Origin: Vandiemenella viatica
Lineage: Eukaryota > Arthropoda > Insecta > Orthoptera > Morabidae
DNA: 64,000 nt
Direction of reading: 5' to 3'
NCBI GenBank assembly: GCA_031002005.1
Contig: CM061920.1
Location: forward strand, 51,500,610-51,564,609
Shown here: piece after piece, positions 1 through 10,228 of the stretch
How the letters are laid out: every line of letters starts with the position of its first letter
Numbering within the stretch: position 1 is the stretch's first letter
Translations under genes and position numbers: made by a program
Notes under the pieces: generated by a model
Seen by the model: only the letters and a program-made list of their open reading frames with translations
Databases searched by the model: none
Told to the model about the DNA's origin: nothing

Positions 1-796
1 GCATGTGATAATTGTTAAAATGTTTAATCAGAACAGAGAAAGTTATGCAGCACCTGTGAGACATCTTCACACGAATCTAGGGTTTAATGTAAAGTTCAAT
101 TAAATGGATTCAACAGTGAATGTCTAAAGTTCTGGGTGTCCTTGTTCTGGTTGCTTTGTGCAAAATATTGAGATGGTTTGTGCAAATACAGAAAATTTTA
201 ATTAAACTTTTAGATATATATAATTTAACATCTCAAATTTCTTGTACAACTAAAAAAAATAAAAAAGTAAGTGCTTTAGATTCAGTTGTAGATTGTTGCC
301 AAGCCATATTTAGATATTTGTATTGTCTGAAATATAACAGTTTGTTATTTTAATTAGTATTAAAGTATAAAAGTAATAATAATCTGCTAGAAATACAACA
401 AATAAATATAGTACATATCTGACTTCTGCTTTGATAGTATCATTTTTTTTTAAATCAAATGTAGATGCAATTTTGTAAATCCTAAGATATATTTATTAAT
501 TATTTCAGTCTTAAGTATAATAGTTGCTTAGTACCTTATTTCAGTCTTAAATATAATAGTTTCATATTTACTTATTTCCAAAAATATTAAAATAACTTCT
601 TAGTAGAAATAATTTGAGTATTTGATTAAAGTATTTTTATCTACTTATTAATTACAATAACTTGATTTAAGAATAAAACTCTTATCCAATTTAATATAAA
701 AAAATGTTAAAACATTTCTATAGTATATACTTTATTAGACTACTTTATCATTAGCAAATAAATTTAAGTTTCAATTAGAAGGTGCTATAAGTATTT
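1..796. other. AT-rich intronic DNA without recognisable gene
   Basis: No reading frame here resembles a known family; the longest is 77 codons, low-complexity and AT-rich. I infer that it is intron (or sequence 3' of the visible exons) of the minus-strand LPCAT gene, because the last visible exon (8262-8416) ends in a good donor and the next exon is not seen between it and position 1. The only structure noticed is a short direct repeat near 500-562, listed separately. Confidence 0.5.
500..562. repeat. Short direct repeat, 26-bp unit, two copies
   Basis: Two nearly identical AT-rich units, 500-525 and 537-562, differ at one base and are spaced 37 bp apart (core TATTTCAGTCTTAA). It looks like a small local duplication; no function is suggested. 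Confidence 0.6.
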
Positions 797-806
797 GAGA
801 AAAATA

Positions 807-941
807 ATGACTGGAAAGTGTGGTGGCTGTCAAAGGTACGTTGCGAAGGGGTTGGGTTGTAATTGGTGTAAGAAGTGGTTTCATTGGACATGTAGGGAAG
901 AGGAAATGTGGAAAATAAATGAGGCTCTCCTGTGGTTTTGA
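807..941 (+). pseudogene. LINE ORF1 fragment with PHD-like zinc finger
   Basis: From the ATG at 807, 44 codons run to a TGA. The cysteine/histidine spacing is C-x2-C-x9-C-x2-C-x4-H-x2-C, with the aromatic run KKWFHWTC, which fits a PHD-type C4HC3 finger lacking its last cysteine pair because of the premature stop. A CD dipeptide continues the pattern just beyond the stop, so the finger was probably complete in the ancestor. PHD-like fingers in CR1-group ORF1 proteins are thought to help nucleic-acid or chromatin contact; here the protein is broken. Confidence 0.65.
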
Positions 942-1323
942 TCACTTTGTCTTAGGGATGAAAGGATGAGGGAAAAGGGCAAAACGATGAGGGAGTAGCG
1001 TGAAAGGATCTAGGTTCTTGAGGCTCGTCTTGGCATGGCTCAGCCTTTAGGGGCTCAGCCTGTGGAGGCTGAGCTTGTAGAGGCTCAGGCTATAGAGGCA
1101 GACAGTAGAGATAGTGGTTTTGAAGGAAGTTGAGAAGGATGGGTGGGAGATGATAACATGTTGTAAGAGAAATATGATGAATAGGACAAAGAAGCCAGAC
1201 ACTTCAGTTATTGTGGGGAAAAATAGGTTTGACCTGTTGCCAGAGTCAGGTGGAGAAGAACCTTGTGTAGGAGTAGATAAGATGCAGCAGGCCTTTAGGA
1301 ATAAGAGTGTGCAAGGCAAGAAT

Positions 1324-1841
1324 AGGAAAAAAAGGATTCTGCTGATAGGTAGTAACCATGGGAGAGGTGTAGGCCCTCTTCTGCAGGATCAGTTAGGTAC
1401 ATGTTACCAGGTCACAAGTTTTTTTTAAACCTAGTGCAACATTAGTCAGGTAATAGAGGATATAGGTTCACTAAGCACAACGGAATAGTGATATTGGGAG
1501 ATGCAGGGAATAGTATTGATAGAAACGCAAGTTATAGTATAGAGAATGGCCTGAGGAAGGTGGTGAAGGAAGCACAGCATACCAAGGTGGAACTCATGTA
1601 CGTTCCAAGTTGCCATGAGCAGCCACAATTGAATTGTGCTGTGAAGCGGTTAAATCTGGAAATGGAGGTATTACTTGGAAAATGCATTAGTTCCGTCTTA
1701 GGGGTTGTGCATGTCAACACCTCTAATAGTTGTGGTTTCGCTAGACATAGCCTACACCTAAACAGTATGGACAAAGGGGTACTTTCAGAGTTGTTAGCTA
1801 AAACAGTAAGGGAGCCCATTTCCAGTGATGATGGGGTTTAG
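1324..1841 (+). pseudogene. LINE ORF1 SGNH-esterase domain remnant
   Basis: Two pieces (up to about 1426, then 1488-1841) read as one SGNH/GDSL-like hydrolase domain. Block I, normally G-D-S, appears as ILLIGSNHGRG, so the nucleophile position is degenerate. Block III, normally G-x-N-D, appears as ILGDAGNSID. Block V has a histidine in HSLHLN. A stop near 1427 separates block I from the rest. Esterase domains in CR1-group ORF1 are proposed to contact membranes or lipids. The related copy at 55985-56240 shows the same PSST and TTGK-type segments. Non-functional. Confidence 0.6.
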
Positions 1842-1929
1842 ACTGGGCCTTTTTCAGATTATGGCCTGCTGGTGAAGGGATGGAAATAGATGATCAAAGT
1901 GATACTGACTGTAGATCCACAATGGGAAA

Positions 1930-2590
1930 AATCATTGATGTTAAAGAAATAGATGCAGTTGCTGAATAAATAACTGACTGGGGTAGAACTGGGAAAGAGG
2001 AGGTAAATGATGAAAATATAAAGCCAATAATAAGGGTGTCGCTGGTGAACTGTAGAAGTATAACGAACAAAATAATCGAATTTGCAAACTTAATAGTGAT
2101 ACACAAACCGCAAGTAATAATTGGGGTAGAGAGTTAGTTAAAAGAAGAAGTACTAGACAGTGAAGTTTTTCACAATGGTTACAGTGTGTACTGCAGAGAT
2201 GAGCAGCAATTTGTGGAGGCGTTTCCATACAAGTTAAAAACTACCACAGTTCACTGGTGTTCATAGATCATGACCATGAGTTTCTTGGGGTAGATTTATA
2301 GAGTAGTAAAAAAAGAAAAAATTAAGGTGTTGGCTGCTTACTGCAGTGGAAGAATGACAGAAGAGGATGAGGATCTTTGGGAGAAATTAAATTCATACTC
2401 AGATTTCAGAAGTGAGAATAGAATGGTCATTATTGGCGGGTATTTAAGTTTACCAGGTATAAACAGGGTAAGAAATAGGATTAATAAAACAAGTGGACAG
2501 AGATTTTCAAATACCTTAAAAAGGAAAGGAGGATTTACACTAGAGGACAAAATATTTTGGATATATCTAGTATATAATAAAAATGATTGT
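1930..2590 (+). pseudogene. APE-type endonuclease remnant of the CR1-like LINE
   Basis: Broken frames carry the N-terminal endonuclease pattern SLVNCRSITNK, then KPQVIIG, then after several stops the RMTEEDEDLWEKLNSY and RMVIIGGYLSLPGI segments (2327-2602), the last being a decayed form of the GDFN/GDFNLP motif. The same segments recur at 21547-21650 and 56745-56820, which supports the family assignment. At least four stops or shifts interrupt it. Confidence 0.6.
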
Positions 2591-2730
2591 TTGTTGGGTT
2601 AGGGGAACGAGTCCCCTAAAAATACGTCTCGAGGTTGTTAGCTCCGAGGAATAGGTTTTCAGCCGCACCTCTGGTGAACAGACGCTGACCACTCCGCCGC
2701 ACATATACAGAATGGATAGTAATTGACTAA
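2591..2730. other. Unassigned GC-richer insert
   Basis: This stretch is richer in G+C than its surroundings and separates the endonuclease remnant from a different LINE tail. It may be a short SINE-like insertion, but no tRNA-type A/B boxes, tail or target duplication were found, so no call is made. Confidence 0.25.
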
Positions 2731-3060
2731 CAAAACAGATCTTCACCCTACTGAACAAATATAAATCCAAACCCACATGGTTCACTGAAACTGAAAAGGA
2801 CATGAAAAATGCTGGAGTGAAAGCAGATATAATAGACGACAGAACACTTTTTAGAGAAGTAATTCACAAGGCAGGTTTTCAGGAGAGAGAGAAATACATA
2901 GAGGGAAGAAAATGGACCCAGGAACAAAAGGAACAACACTCTCAAAGAATGAAGGAAGTATGGAAGCTAAGAAAATTAAATACAAAGAAACATATCCAAA
3001 GTTGATTTATCGTACCCTTCAAATGGGTTATTCGGAATAATAATAATAATAATAAAAATG
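2731..3060 (+). mobile_element. C-terminal tail fragment of another LINE, ending in (ATA)n
   Basis: The frame 2802-3005 is highly charged and contains RKWTQEQKEQHSQRMKEVW, a basic tail I associate with C-termini of some LINE polymerases; the frame is open upstream to about 2731. After the stop the sequence becomes an (ATA)n run at 3036-3055, a common 3' terminus of LINE copies. The clade is not recognised. Confidence 0.35.
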
Positions 3061-3436
3061 AATCGCCAAATGTGTTTCTAAGTGCAAAACTTAAGAACAT
3101 CTCTACCAATTCGGTTAATTATTTATATATATATATATATATTCGTTAAGGCACAAGGAAGTTTCATATGGAAAGAAAAAACATAAAAATTGGAAGGAAA
3201 ATAGTAAAAACAATTTTCTTTTCCCTCAATCAAAACAAAACCAAGGCATGTTAGAGTTATCTTTGGTATACCTTCAAGTTTATTAGGCTCTATGGATATT
3301 AACCTATGCCTGCATGTGATCAGCGAAAATAATATCACTGATGTACATGTTATCATTACTTCCTCCGTGCGTGGCATTTTCTTGGTTGCTTTTAAATTTT
3401 CACTTCTCTCGAAAACCAATTGTGTGTTTACATTTA

Positions 3437-3798
3437 GATCCACGCCTCCTATAAGACGCAGGCGCAGCAATTTGGGCAGAAGAACTCGAAATGATACAAA
3501 CCAAGCTAATTTTCAATCTAATCAGGCAATGTGAAGAGTGAAATGAAATTGAAAGGATTAGGATATTAGAATCATGTGCAATGCTTCGTTTTCAAACTGC
3601 TTTCAGTGTTTTGCGAGTGGCTTTCAGTTACTATTTTCAACTGACTACAGTTCCTACCAATGTGTTGCTATTGGATCTATGAACTCTGTTTACCCACATT
3701 TTAAGGCGTTGAAATACAAAAATGAAGCAAATGGATTGTGTTGCGCAAACGGCAAAGTGAAATTAGAGCCATTGGTTCCGCCACCGTTAAGATACTAA
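3437..3798 (+). pseudogene. Helitron N-terminal segment with broken zinc cluster
   Basis: The frame 3292-3534 ends with an arginine-rich block (SNLGRR) that opens Helitron Rep/helicase proteins in arthropods. After frameshifts, 3574-3798 reads KALKYKNEANGLCCANGKV, the usual cysteine-rich motif that follows. The first two cysteines of the cluster appear as Y and F, so metal binding is lost. Confidence 0.65.
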
Positions 3799-4183
3799 AT
3801 TTAAGCAACAATATGCATTCCGAATCGATCTGGAGAAATATTTTCAAAACAACTCATTGACATTGTTAATGGCAAAGTACCTGTAAGATGTTTTGACTGG
3901 CTGCATTACATTTCCTGTCAATTTTTGTCAGTTTACTGAATCAAAAACAGAGCTTATACAAAAGGTGTACCCAAACGTCGTACAAAATTACAGAGATCAT
4001 TTTTGGTTGAGTGAACGAGCTATATTAGCTGCCAAAAACATGGATGTAAATTAAATAAATTTCAAAATTCAAAATGAAATTGTTGGTGAATTAAGGATAT
4101 ACAAATCAGTTGATTGCGCAATTAACCAAGATGATGTTATCAAGTATCCACCAGAATTTCTGAACTCACTGGATTTGCCATGA

Positions 4184-4594
4184 TTGCCGCCTCATAATCT
4201 TCAATTAAAAGTAGGATCCGTCATCATAATGTTGCGAAATATCAACCAACCACGTCTTTGTAATGGCACACAGCTAGCAGTGATCGAAGCAACCATTCTA
4301 AAGGTAAAATATAAGGGACAAGATGTATTGATACCTCGCATCCCAATGGTACCAACCAACACACCATTTGAACTTAAACGATTGCAATTTCCAATGCGGC
4401 TTGCTTTCGCTATGATCATAAATAAATCCCAGGGTCAGTCATTGAGTGTTTGTGGGGTTAATCTTGAAAACCCATGCTTCTCTCATGGACAGTTATATGT
4501 TGCCTGCTCATGCGTTGGAAAACCATCAGCTTTATTTGTTTACGTGCCAGGTAATCAAACAAAAAGTATCGTGTACCATAAAACATTACAATAA
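4184..4594 (+). pseudogene. Helitron PIF1-like helicase, C-terminal fragment
   Basis: About 136 codons match the end of the Helitron helicase: LKVGSVIIMLRNINQPRLCNGT near the start, then the late superfamily-1 motif region LAFAMIINKSQGQSL (motif V-like, usually T-INKSQGQ) and SHGQLYVACSCVGKP (motif VI, normally ending S-R-V). The arginine of motif VI is replaced by C. Walker A and B motifs are absent because the N-terminal part is gone. The frame is otherwise open, which suggests moderate age. Confidence 0.8.
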
Positions 4595-4789
4595 AAATAT
4601 CATCACATTATTACTAACATCTTGCAGTGTACGAAATAGAAAACTTATTTTTGGACGTAATCATTGTTCATTATTGAGACGTTAAATCAATAATTAAAGT
4701 GATCACTCCGAAATATGTTTTACTTATTTATTTTTTCTATTGGACAGTCGAATAACGTTTGACAGAAAAAAGTGTCGGGGCAGCTAGTT

Positions 4790-6225
4790 CTAGAGATGGG
4801 TCATTTGCGAGTGAACCAGTTCTTTGGAACAGTTCTTTTGAAAGAGCGAGTGAGCAGTTGCTCACTAAAAACGAACGGTAGTTCTTCTTGGAGGCTGTAA
4901 TGACAGTGGTGTGTCGGTCTCGATTGAACTTAACTTCAATTGAGTGTGCACCAACAATAAATCGGTTTCGGCTATGCCACTCTTGCCCACGGCCCAACCC
5001 ATATTTATTCTAAGTTCCACGCCGTTATTATATTATTAATTATTTATTTATTGACTTTGGATTTCATGACCATACAGCCAAACCATGTATACTTTTACAT
5101 TTTGGACTTACAGATGTGACTCTAATAATATATAGAGTTGTCTTTACAAGTGAGCATATACAATCACAGACTTTAATACATATTACATGACAAGTTTGTA
5201 TCTATGATGCTTCCACCATACCATACTGCTTTAGACAAGATTCACATTTGCTTATAGATATAGAATTTATATATATTAATTCTACAATCCAGTTTACATG
5301 TTCCATATTAAGTTTACTAAAGGGAAAATTTGCAAATTAATGTCAGAAATCACTATCTTGTAATATCCATCTTTCATGCTTTTCAAATGTAATATAAATA
5401 CTACATGGCTTAGGTTTACAACATAGCGTATACTATTACTGGATTTCAATACTTGTTTATCCACTCCACTCTGAAAAAATAAGAAATCCCCATCGAGAAG
5501 AGCTAGTTCGTTTGTGACGTTCTCTGATCCCAAGTGCTCGGCGTGGAAAGAGCTAGTTCGTTCGCGTGGTTCACCAATCCCAAGCGCTCGGCACGTAAAG
5601 AGCTAGTTTGTTCGTGTCGTTCTCCAATCCCAAGCACTTAGCAGTGTGGAGCAGTGCCTCTGGGGAGCTAGTTCTTTCGAATATGACGTTCCGCTCTGCT
5701 TCTCTTTGTGTATTCCTACTACAAGTGTGCCTTGTGAAAGATTATTTTCAAATGCTCGACAAATTTGCACTGAAAAATGAAGTAGACTGCTGTATAGCCA
5801 AATAAGTAAAATTTTATTTGTGAACAGTAACCTTCATTTCATTTACTGCAAAAACTTCTTTAAAATTGAAATTAATGTAAAACTAACTATCCTCAAACTA
5901 TCCCTCAAATATTCCCAGCAATCCGAACAATATTTCATTGATGCTTTGAAATGGCCTTTTCTGATTGAAAGTAACCCTGTAGTATTTAAGAAACAAAAAT
6001 GTTTCAGAATAAATAGAAAAATAAATGAAAATAACCGATGTCAGATTAACCTAAGAAATCAGTCTAAATGTAAACAGATTCTACACTCAAAATAGATATG
6101 ACTGCTCTTTTTGTTTAAACTGAGCTAGTGAACTGGTGAACTGTTGAAAAGAACTAGGTCTTTTCATAGAGGGATCAAATGAACGCCGCTCTTTTTAGTG
6201 AGTCACTTTGCCCACCTCCTACATC
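4790..6225. mobile_element. Putative degraded non-autonomous hAT-like element
   Basis: Both ends share a GAGRTGGG-type start: a left end near 4794 (AGAGATGGGTCA) and an inverted right end near 6222 (read inward GGAGGTGGGC). The subterminal zones carry inverted GAACAGTTC/GAACTGTTG runs. The style resembles non-autonomous hAT elements. No convincing 8-bp target duplication was found and no transposase is visible, so the call is tentative. Three 50-bp tandem units lie inside (5498-5647). Confidence 0.35.
5498..5647. repeat. Three tandem 50-bp units
   Basis: Units start at 5498, 5548 and 5598 with exact 50-bp period. Each begins AAGAGCTAGTT and carries AATCCCAAGC about 28 bp later. A looser fourth start (GGAGCTAGTTC) lies at 5665, after 65 bp. 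The units are GC-richer than the flanks and could be internal transposon repeats. Confidence 0.7.
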
Positions 6226-8261
6226 AGATGTTAAACAGGGTGGCTGTGCAAGTTATTGGTATTGTGTTTCTGATGACTCTATCATTGTAGTATCTGTATA
6301 TTTCACGGTAGCTTATTGAAAGTGTCCTATAATCAAAATCCTTTTTTCATCCCTTCAAAATATCTTAAATGTATAGAAATTTTCCTAGTTACAGTTTTAC
6401 TACATTCATATATAACAATCTCATAATTTTAGGGCTTATTTGTCCCCATCTTCTCTCTCTCTCTCTCTCTTTTTTTTTTTTTTGCACACCCATTTTTTTC
6501 ATTTGTTGTAAAATTAATCAAAATGCTAAAACTGCCTCTCTTGTAACATTTTCTTCACTAATCTCAAAATGGTTGTTATTGACTATTTCTTCATTCTATA
6601 TCCTATATCAAAGCAAGTGTGATTATCAACATTGTTTTTTCAGCATCAATCGAAACATCGTATGTTTCATGCTTTGCACGTGTAAGTTGTGAAATTTTTT
6701 AATGGATATATATGTAGAGTCTTTATTATTTCAAGAATCACTGTTCACGGTTGTTATGAAAAACTAATGTCAAAGGCAAGTGCTTGGCTGGGGGTTTATG
6801 CTTGCAAATACTCACTCAAACTAGGTTATTGACTGTTCCTGGTACCAAATAAAGCTCTGCTTTACAGCCGCCAAATCCTTGTTATAACACCACTTTAAAT
6901 GATGAACAGAATACACTGGTTGTAATTTAGAGTTTATATTCAGTCAAAAGTTCTCATACATATTTGTGGTACCAGATAAATTTTGACTAAAGCATCGAAT
7001 AATCGGTTTCAAATGAAGACTGCAGATTAGGCACATTCACAGAAGGCAAACTTTCACCCTAGACCCCCTAACTAGGATGAAGCATCATTATGAATGCATA
7101 CGGAAGAAAGTTTTTAACTATCACCAGTCGCGCATCATCACTTCAGATACTGTTCCAGCCTACACCACAGAGCAACTTGTCACAGCCTAATCTCACGAAA
7201 ACTGGACTAAGTAAGACTCGGCAATATGTCTGACTCCTAAAGTAAGGAATTTGAGACTTGTGATATCAGCTTTTAACTTTAAAATTTGATATCTGACTAA
7301 CCACTTTATATTTTAAACTGTAATTTATAAATGTTTCTTAGAACAACCTACTCTTAATTTTGAAACCTTATTTATTCCTCATGAATGATTCTACAGGTTT
7401 TCCATTTAATTTTGTGAAATTACTGTTTTTGTGGCGTATTCAACAATACTTGAACAATGCAAATTGGAAAAACTTATTTTTCTCCTAAGAATCATAAACT
7501 TTTTCCTGAAACTGATAATATGATTTTAAATTACCTGACTTTATCTATTCGCTGAGCCTATTTTTATTCATTTATCTTTTTTACTAAAAATATTGATTTT
7601 CATTACCTAATTAAAAGTCCACTTTATATTCGGGAGGTTCCTGCTGATGCTGACTGCTACTTGTGATACCATATTCTAACATATCTCTTTACATTAACTC
7701 AAAATTCAAAATTTTGTACTTCACTTCCTCTAAGCATATGGCCTGACCTGACTAAAAATCAAAATATCTTCTTGACAACATTTTTCAGGGCATAGAAAAT
7801 ACAATTTAAAATGATCGTCGACATGAGTTCTCTTAGTGAAAATGAATGTGGCAAAATCTATTATGTCTGAAAACAGCTTTATCTGAAACTTGTCTCTTTC
7901 ACGAAAATGGCTTCAAAATCAAACTAAAGAGTACTTTACTATTAGGAAAAATTGATAGAAATTATATGCTGTACTAGTTATATGGAATAAACCTATTTCT
8001 AAATTGTTTTGGCAACGTTATAGATATATTACACTATGATCAAAAGCCACACTACTGTTCAATAATTGTAGCCAAAATTATAATATCAGCAACAATTGAG
8101 TACGAAGAAATGATATCTTCAACAAAAAATTAGAATATGTACTATATGCAGTGTATGTATTATTTTTTGTAGTAATATTTCTAGTTGATCTATAACTTTC
8201 TTCTTCCAAGGTAAACGCTATTTCAAAACTAAAGGTAAAAGTGCAAGTGAAAACAACTCAC
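6226..8261. other. Intronic DNA, nothing recognised
   Basis: About 2 kb of AT-rich sequence without a recognisable gene or repeat family. It contains a (CT)n-poly(T) tract at about 6450-6483. I searched the minus strand for the next LPCAT exon, which should begin by completing an alanine codon and encode the conserved WLTL-type segment after the GPGA turn, and did not find it. Confidence 0.45.
6450..6483. repeat. (CT)n / poly(T) low-complexity tract
   Basis: A run of CT dinucleotides passes directly into a poly(T) run. On the minus (gene) strand it is purine-rich, so it is not a splice polypyrimidine tract for LPCAT. Confidence 0.8.
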
Positions 8262-8416
8262 GCTCCAGGTCCCTCCCACGTCCAGGTGACCGTGTCGACC
8301 TTGTTGGGATAGCGCAAGCATACTGGTTGTACAGGCACACCAGGGTAGAAAGCACCTGGTTTGAATGTAATCAGGCATGACCGATTTGTGCAAGTTCCCT
8401 CAGGAAAAATAAGAAC
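8262..8416 (-). CDS. LPCAT: LPCAT exon: acyltransferase motifs III and IV
   Basis: This exon encodes the part of the glycerol-3-phosphate-acyltransferase-type domain that binds the acyl acceptor. It opens with [12 protein letters not shown], where EGTCTNR is motif III, and runs through [19 protein letters not shown] (motif IV region) to TWTWEGPGA. The match to animal LPCAT1/2 is very strong. The acceptor is a good pyrimidine-rich TTTTCTATACAG before 8416 and the entry phase is 0. The donor GC|GTGAGT at 8262/8261 leaves two bases of an alanine codon. The previous exon ends exactly at WPQ, so WPQ-VLIF joins seamlessly. The next exon is not in view. Confidence 0.93.
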
Positions 8417-9479
8417 CTGTATAGAAAATACAATATTGCTGCAAATATGAATACAGTTAATTACACAAATAGAAAAATGATACAGAAATCTCACTCATGT
8501 AATATTTACAGAATCCATTATGAAGCATAGTATTCATTTAAATTGTGCACAGAACATTAATTTTAAGAACAAAGACAGTTCAGGCCTTTACAGGGATGGC
8601 TCGCTGATTCTAACTGGTAATTTATTGAAAATATTCATATGGTTGAGGCAAAACAGTGTGTAATACAATGTTATTTCAATACAACAATACATTATACAAA
8701 ACTACGCAGTCACTAGTATACACTATTACATAAATCTGTAATGGTGTAGTGTCTGTTCTGGAATCATGCAAAAAAAATCTGAAGAGATTTTGAAGGAGTT
8801 TCAACAATTTAAAAGATTGGGTCTTATTTATAATCTGAGGTACGTCTTATGATACGACATTATATAGCAATGGCGCTGAAATTAAAATATGTACAGAACA
8901 ATAAAGTTCATCTATATAATCTAGCATAGCTTGGAAAATACTGAACTGATTCTGATACAGTTTTCACCGTTAAAAAGCACAGAATTTTACTTAAGATCAG
9001 AGGTAGGTATAGTTACATTATGTGCTCTAGCACCAGAGCAGGAAATTAAAATCTTTTCAAAACATAAAATTTTTTTGCATATATTCTCGCATTACAGAAA
9101 TCTACTCGAGAAATGTTGCCGGGATTACTGTCTGTTCCGTCTTCACTTTGTATTTTTACACCATTTCTTCCTAGGTCTACCAATGTCTCTGCATCCCACT
9201 GGTTTGTACTGCATCACCAGAAGTGGAATCATTTCTTCATCCATTCTTTCAGTGTGCTGCCTCTATGATTTTGTGCGTTCCTCTATCATTTTTTTATATT
9301 GTAAATATCAAGTTCTTCCCGTTTTTTTTTTTTTTTTTCATTTCTTATACGGTGTTGTTTAGTGCAGCCTTTTATGTCACATGAATTTTACTCTTATCTC
9401 TTGCTTTAGTTACCTAAGAATCACTTCTTTATAGCAGAGTCTCTATATCTTTATGTTTGTCATAACTGATTTGACAGTC
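8417..9479. other. LPCAT intron segment, nothing recognised
   Basis: AT-rich intronic sequence between the motif-III/IV exon and a LINE fragment. It has a poly(T) stretch near 9320-9338. The frame at 8931-9362 is rich in hydrophobic and low-complexity codons, with no family resemblance. Confidence 0.45.
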
Positions 9480-10181
9480 TGGGTACTTAAAATTCATAAT
9501 CTATTCTATCACTGTGTCATCAATTACTATTTTTGAGCAAATGGGGTGTTTACCATAATGGGCCATCACTTTTGTTTTCTTTTTGGATACCTGGAAATTA
9601 TATTCTTTCACTGCTAATTGATGTAGTTTATATAATGCTCTTTGTTGTTTCTCTTCACTTTCTTGCAGTATTGTTAAATGCAGAGAGGAGAACATAGATT
9701 GCCAGTCCGGGAATACAGTTTAAGAAGAATAAATATCTGTTTTCCGTTTCTAATAAGGTTATCAATGCATATACTTAAGAGTTGGGGATAAGCTATATCC
9801 TTGTTTAAGGCATTTGTTGATCAATCTCTCTTCAGTTTTCTTGGTGCCAGTATTTATTTTTAATTTTGTATATTTATATAAACTTTTTATAATTCCAATT
9901 AAATGTGCAGGATATCTGTTTTTGGTCATTATGTCTCACATTTTGCATCGATCCACACTATTAAAGCTTTTGCAAAATCAATGAAAGCTACACGAGTTTC
10001 CATATTGACATCACATCTCCTTTCTAGAATTCTCTTAATGCTAAAGATGTTGTCATTGCATGAGCATTCCTTCCAAAATCCTGCTTGTTCCTCTTGTATT
10101 TTAACATCTGCTATGATCCTTAGTCTGGCATTTATCATTTTTAACCGAGTTCAAAAAAGGAGGAGGTTCTCAATTCGTCTG

Positions 10182-10183
<2 letters not shown>
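9480..10183 (-). mobile_element. LINE reverse-transcriptase fragment (family B, distal part)
   Basis: Reading on the minus strand, 10138-9929 contains QAGFWKECSCNDNIFSIKRI and VAFIDFAKALIVWID, the decayed fingers/palm blocks of a LINE polymerase (usually QAGFRKGRS and FIDFEKAFD). 9695-9501 contains KKKTKVMAHYGKHPI followed by the hydrophobic IVIDDTVIEQ thumb segment. The intervening frame has several stops and the YADD box is lost. The matching upstream parts lie at 13541-13870 and 15861-16900 on the same strand, so this is one element split by later insertions. The clade is uncertain (RTE/Jockey-like). Confidence 0.7.

Positions 10184-10227
<44 letters not shown>
10184..10227 (-). repeat. 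Poly(T)44 tract (poly(A) on the minus strand)
   Basis: An uninterrupted run of 44 T lies exactly at the junction between the LINE polymerase fragment and the tandem array that follows. On the minus strand it is a poly(A) run at the downstream end of the array, which would fit a retroposed unit. It could also be simple microsatellite expansion. Confidence 0.8.

Positions 10228-10228
<1 letters not shown>

Larger units (their letters stand above)
797..2590 (+). mobile_element. CR1-like non-LTR retrotransposon, 5' part (copy 1, decayed)
   Basis: In order this stretch shows a small cysteine-rich PHD-like finger (807-941), an SGNH-hydrolase-like domain (about 1324-1840) and the start of an APE-type endonuclease (about 1930-2590), each with stops and frameshifts. 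PHD finger plus esterase in ORF1 followed by endonuclease is the known layout of CR1-group LINEs. The reverse transcriptase is missing here. The same family recurs at 21.5-23.9, 41.7-43.3, 48.1-48.6, 49.5-50.0, 54.6-54.9 and 56.0-59.6 kb and in shorter pieces. Copy 1 retains the most 5' sequence and is inactive. Confidence 0.75.
3437..4788 (+). mobile_element. Decayed Helitron (rolling-circle transposon)
   Basis: Two regions typical of insect Helitron proteins occur in order: an N-terminal segment with RRRRSNLGRRTRND and a decayed cysteine cluster (3437-3800), and the C-terminal part of the PIF1-like helicase (4184-4594). The Rep (HUH nuclease) region and most of the helicase are missing. The 3' end fits Helitron rules: the terminal CTAGT at 4784-4788 is followed by T. 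Helitrons make no target duplication, so the 5' end cannot be set confidently and may lie upstream of 3437. Inactive. Confidence 0.75.

Noticed and set aside
4790..6225. Firm hAT call with target duplication
   Set aside because: Candidate octamers at both ends do not match, so only a tentative element is listed.
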